This document shows positions 43,333-46,260 of a stretch of 46,260 nucleotides of DNA, piece after piece; position 1 is the stretch's first letter, and every line of letters begins with the position of its first letter. A program made the translations under genes and the position numbers. The notes beneath the pieces were generated by a model. The model had not been told where the DNA came from. It made no database searches and saw nothing but the letters and a program-made list of their open reading frames with translations. Location: NCBI GenBank assembly GCA_003558105.1, contig PWMS01000076.1, positions 1 to 46,260 on the forward strand, given 5' to 3'. The DNA comes from Mollicutes bacterium (GTDB lineage: Bacteria; Bacillota_I; Bacilli_A; Izemoplasmatales; Izemoplasmataceae).

Positions 43333-44976
43333 ATGTTTACCTTAAATATTCACGGTGAAAAAAAGACCTTTGATCAAAAAGTCAAGTTGCTTGATTTGAT
43401 TGATGATCCTAAGAAAAAGTACTTTATTGCGCTTGTAAATAACCGCCTGCGAGAACTGCATTATACGGTAGATTACGATGCGGATATCAAGTTTCTCGAT
43501 ACCACCCATCCCGAGGCCATCTTCGCCTATGAGTCTTCTTTACGCTATTTGATTGCGATGGCGTTTAAAAATATCTATCCTAGGTTTAAATTTAAATTCA
43601 ACCACTCTATTTCACGTAGTGTTTTTTGTCATATTTTAAATTATGAAAATCACGACGATATGTCCGAGATTTTAAAAGCGCTTGATAAGGAAATGCAACG
43701 GTTAATTAATGAAGATTTACCCATCAAGCGTTATGAGATGAATAAAGATGAAGCGATAAAGTTTTATGAAGCCCATGGTTATGACGATAAAAAAGCGGTC
43801 ATTAAATACCGGCCCGAGGATACCGTCCACTTTTATAAGTGCGACAGTTATCTTAACTACATGTACGCGTTGATGGTACCATCAACCGGGTATTTAAACC
43901 AATACCGTTTGCGCGCTTACCCGCCCGGCTTTTTGATTCAATACCCAAGAGCTGAGAAAAAGGGTGAAATCCCCACATTCCAAGATGCGCCAATATACGG
44001 TAGAACGCTAAGACAAGCCAACCGCTGGGCACAGCGTATTGAAGCCGAAACGATTGCGCAAATCAATGAATATGCCAGTTCAAGCTTGGCGAGTGATTTT
44101 GTGCAACTCAATGAAGCTAAACACAATCAAATGCTCTCAGAGATTGGCCATGACATTGTCCACAATAAAGAAGATGTCCGTTTAATCGCGATTGCAGGTC
44201 CTTCTTCCAGCGGAAAAACAACGTTTTCTAATCGTCTTAGAGTTGAATTGATGACGCGGGGTTTAAAACCGGTTATGATCTCTTTAGATGATTATTACTT
44301 AGACCGCGATCAAATTGAGCCTGATGAAAATGGTGAAGTTGACTTAGAACACATCAATACACTTGATATCGCGCTTTTCAATCAAAATATGCTCGATTTA
44401 ATTCAAGGCAAAGAAGTGCATATTCCGAAATTTGACTTCTTAACAAAAACGAGAAAATGCTACAGTAAACTTAAAATTACCGAAGATAACCCAATTATCA
44501 TTGAAGGGATTCACGCTTTAAATGAAGATATGACAAACTTGATTCCACAGCATCAAAAATATAAGATCTTCATCTCACCACAACTCCAGATCAACATCGA
44601 TTGGCACAATCCGATTTCCATTACCAACTTGCGCTTATTAAGACGCATCGTCCGCGATAAAAAATTCCGCAACGCCCCAGCCAGTAAAACAATTGGCATG
44701 TGGCCATCGGTGCGTCGCGGGGAATTCAGATGGATCTATCCCCACCAAGAAGGCGCCGATTATATCTTTAATTCCAGTTTGGCCTACGAGCTTTGCGTGC
44801 TAAAAAAACACGCCTTGGATTCCTTGATGGAAATTCCCAGGAATTCAGAACACTTCATCACCGCGAACCGGTTGATTAAGTTTTTGAAATACTTTAAAGA
44901 CATTGATGATAAACGTATTCCTTGTAATTCTTTACTACGAGAGTTTATCGGGGGTTCTTGTATCGACGAAGAATAA
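43333..44976 (+). CDS. Uridine kinase-like nucleoside kinase with N-terminal TGS/threonyl-tRNA synthetase SAD-like region
   Basis: N-terminal MFTLNIHGEKKTFDQKVKLLDLI; P-loop IAIAGPSSSGKTTFSNRL; ISLDDYYLDRDQIEPDENGEVDLEHINTLDI; IIIEGIHALN. Confidence 0.88.
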   Translation: MFTLNIHGEKKTFDQKVKLLDLIDDPKKKYFIALVNNRLRELHYTVDYDADIKFLDTTHPEAIFAYESSLRYLIAMAFKNIYPRFKFKFNHSISRSVFCHILNYENHDDMSEILKALDKEMQRLINEDLPIKRYEMNKDEAIKFYEAHGYDDKKAVIKYRPEDTVHFYKCDSYLNYMYALMVPSTGYLNQYRLRAYPPGFLIQYPRAEKKGEIPTFQDAPIYGRTLRQANRWAQRIEAETIAQINEYASSSLASDFVQLNEAKHNQMLSEIGHDIVHNKEDVRLIAIAGPSSSGKTTFSNRLRVELMTRGLKPVMISLDDYYLDRDQIEPDENGEVDLEHINTLDIALFNQNMLDLIQGKEVHIPKFDFLTKTRKCYSKLKITEDNPIIIEGIHALNEDMTNLIPQHQKYKIFISPQLQINIDWHNPISITNLRLLRRIVRDKKFRNAPASKTIGMWPSVRRGEFRWIYPHQEGADYIFNSSLAYELCVLKKHALDSLMEIPRNSEHFITANRLIKFLKYFKDIDDKRIPCNSLLREFIGGSCIDEE

Positions 44977-44977
44977 A

Positions 44978-45009
44978 ACAAGCCAGCATTTTAGCTGGCT
45001 TGTTTTTGT
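44978..45009. terminator. Bidirectional intrinsic terminator between convergent genes
   Basis: AAACAAGCCAGCATTTTAGCTGGCTTGTTTTT. Confidence 0.85.
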
Positions 45010-46260
45010 TTTAACGCTCTATTTAAAGCGGCTTGGTAGTTTCTTGAGGTATTGTCTTTCATAACATAAAGGGCCCTATCGGCACGTCTAAATACCTTTT
45101 CGAACGACTCGTCGGGGGTTTTTCTAAGGGCAAGACCAATCGAAACGCTGATCGTTTTTAAGATATCCTCATGATCGCATGCAGCAATTAAGCTTTCTTT
45201 TAAACTATTTAACATCTCGCGGGTGGCTTTTGGTATAAAGACTAAGAACTCATCGCCGCCAGAACGGATTAACCTTAAGCTTTCATCTTCTTGTTTGAGG
45301 TCTTTTAATTTTGAGACCAATTCGTTGATACGGTCATCACCGGCGTTATGGCCGAAATTATCATTGATGAGTTTTAAACCGTTTAAATCGACCAACATCA
45401 ACCCAAATTCAGGGTAGCTTTCTTCAAAATTGGCAACGCTGTTTTCAAGATAGTTACGGTTATAAATATCGGTCATGACGTCGGTATTTTTCAAGGATTC
45501 TAAGAGTTCAATCAATTCAACAACTTTCGTTTCATTATAGAAAAGATAAAGATGACCTTTATCTTGAAGTTTAGGAAGGCTAAATTCGCGTTTTTCCATG
45601 TAAAGATAAGGCATGTTTAAGCTTTTATCATCCAGTAAATCCATATCTTCATATAGCTTTGCGTGCTTTCTTAATTCTTTTAAAAGCTCTTGAATACTGC
45701 GGTACTGAGCGATTGGAAACTTATTTTTGAAACGGTCCGATATTTCAATAACACGGCCGTTTTCAGCGGTCAACACATAGTATTCGCGCATGTTTTTTAC
45801 AATCGAACTACGCCCTTCTTCTAAAATTGCAAAAAACAAATCCTTGCGGTAAATCACATGATAGATAACCAACGTGAATAATACGACGCTTATATAAGTA
45901 GGATCGATATAAAGGGTATAGACAAAGATGTGGAAAATATTAAGAATAACCCCTACCAATAAGGTCAAGGAAAATATCATGACCGGCTGTTTCATTCTCT
46001 CTTTATTTTGAGTATTTACATATTTGAACAATACCGCCGAAAAAATAAACAATAAAAGACCATACGAAATAACTAGATGAATAAAATATAAAGGCTCAGG
46101 CGAAGCGTATAAGATATCTTCTAAAACCAAGGTTGGCTGGTAGGATATACCGATGAACAATCCATGAACATCGTTGCTGAAGGCGAAAATGGCAATCAAC
46201 ACTACATAGAAAAACAAGCTATATTCAATACCTTTAGGTAGGCGAATGTTAAAATAGTGA
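44991..46260 (-). CDS. Polytopic membrane GGDEF protein (probable diguanylate cyclase), N-terminus beyond the window edge
   Basis: RSGGDEFLVFIP intact; several N-terminal TM segments; the frame stays open through 46260 (HYFNIRLPKGIEYSLFFYVV...), so the ORF-track start (a TTG at 46217) is probably not the true start. Confidence 0.88.
   Translation of the reverse strand, partial: HYFNIRLPKGIEYSLFFYVVLIAIFAFSNDVHGLFIGISYQPTLVLEDILYASPEPLYFIHLVISYGLLLFIFSAVLFKYVNTQNKERMKQPVMIFSLTLLVGVILNIFHIFVYTLYIDPTYISVVLFTLVIYHVIYRKDLFFAILEEGRSSIVKNMREYYVLTAENGRVIEISDRFKNKFPIAQYRSIQELLKELRKHAKLYEDMDLLDDKSLNMPYLYMEKREFSLPKLQDKGHLYLFYNETKVVELIELLESLKNTDVMTDIYNRNYLENSVANFEESYPEFGLMLVDLNGLKLINDNFGHNAGDDRINELVSKLKDLKQEDESLRLIRSGGDEFLVFIPKATREMLNSLKESLIAACDHEDILKTISVSIGLALRKTPDESFEKVFRRADRALYVMKDNTSRNYQAALNRALKQKQAS

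Noticed and set aside
1-46260. Mobile element, prophage, toxin-antitoxin or defence island
   Set aside because: No transposase, integrase, phage structural, restriction, Cas or toxin-antitoxin proteins were recognised; all substantial ORFs fit metabolic, transport, regulatory or signalling families.

Overview
The window is a gene-dense, low-GC bacterial chromosome segment. Coding style and gene content suggest a Bacillota or Mollicutes-relative; taxonomy is inference only. TGG is used for Trp and TGA acts as a stop, so genetic code 11 fits. Most genes lie on the minus strand. Contents in order: a glycine cleavage operon (gcvT-gcvH-gcvPA, truncated at the left edge); a PAS-GGDEF-HD-GYP protein; tRNA-Leu(CAA); a GntR/FCD regulator; a DUF2892 plus CoA-disulfide-reductase pair; three heterodimeric ABC exporter pairs (one behind a leader-peptide/terminator arrangement, one with TetR, one with MarR); a degenerate-GGDEF/EAL protein; an aldo/keto reductase; a tocopherol-cyclase-like protein coupled to a GT2-like membrane protein; an Ig-like repeat surface protein; an 11-gene operon (thiolase, SDR, KAS III-like, LivHMGFK, CoA-transferase, two alpha/beta hydrolases) facing a TetR regulator; MATE; a THUMP methyltransferase; an ECF sigma factor with an RsgI-like anti-sigma; an SDR with an unlisted 30-aa membrane ORF in front; tRNA-Thr(GGU); a Rieske protein; a TGS/SAD-like nucleoside kinase; and a membrane GGDEF protein (truncated at the right edge). 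The most interesting signals are: (1) the 11-gene operon, which reads as a short-chain hydroxy/keto-acid (possibly 3-hydroxybutyrate) uptake and oxidation system; (2) three tandem 19-bp operator-like repeats TGAAT-N5-TTCA in its divergent promoter region; (3) an unlisted 24-aa leader ORF followed by a strong intrinsic terminator before an ABC multidrug exporter pair, suggesting ribosome-mediated attenuation; (4) an ECF sigma/RsgI-like pair; (5) a translationally coupled tocopherol-cyclase-like/GT2-like pair. No CRISPR array, transposase, prophage or rRNA was seen.
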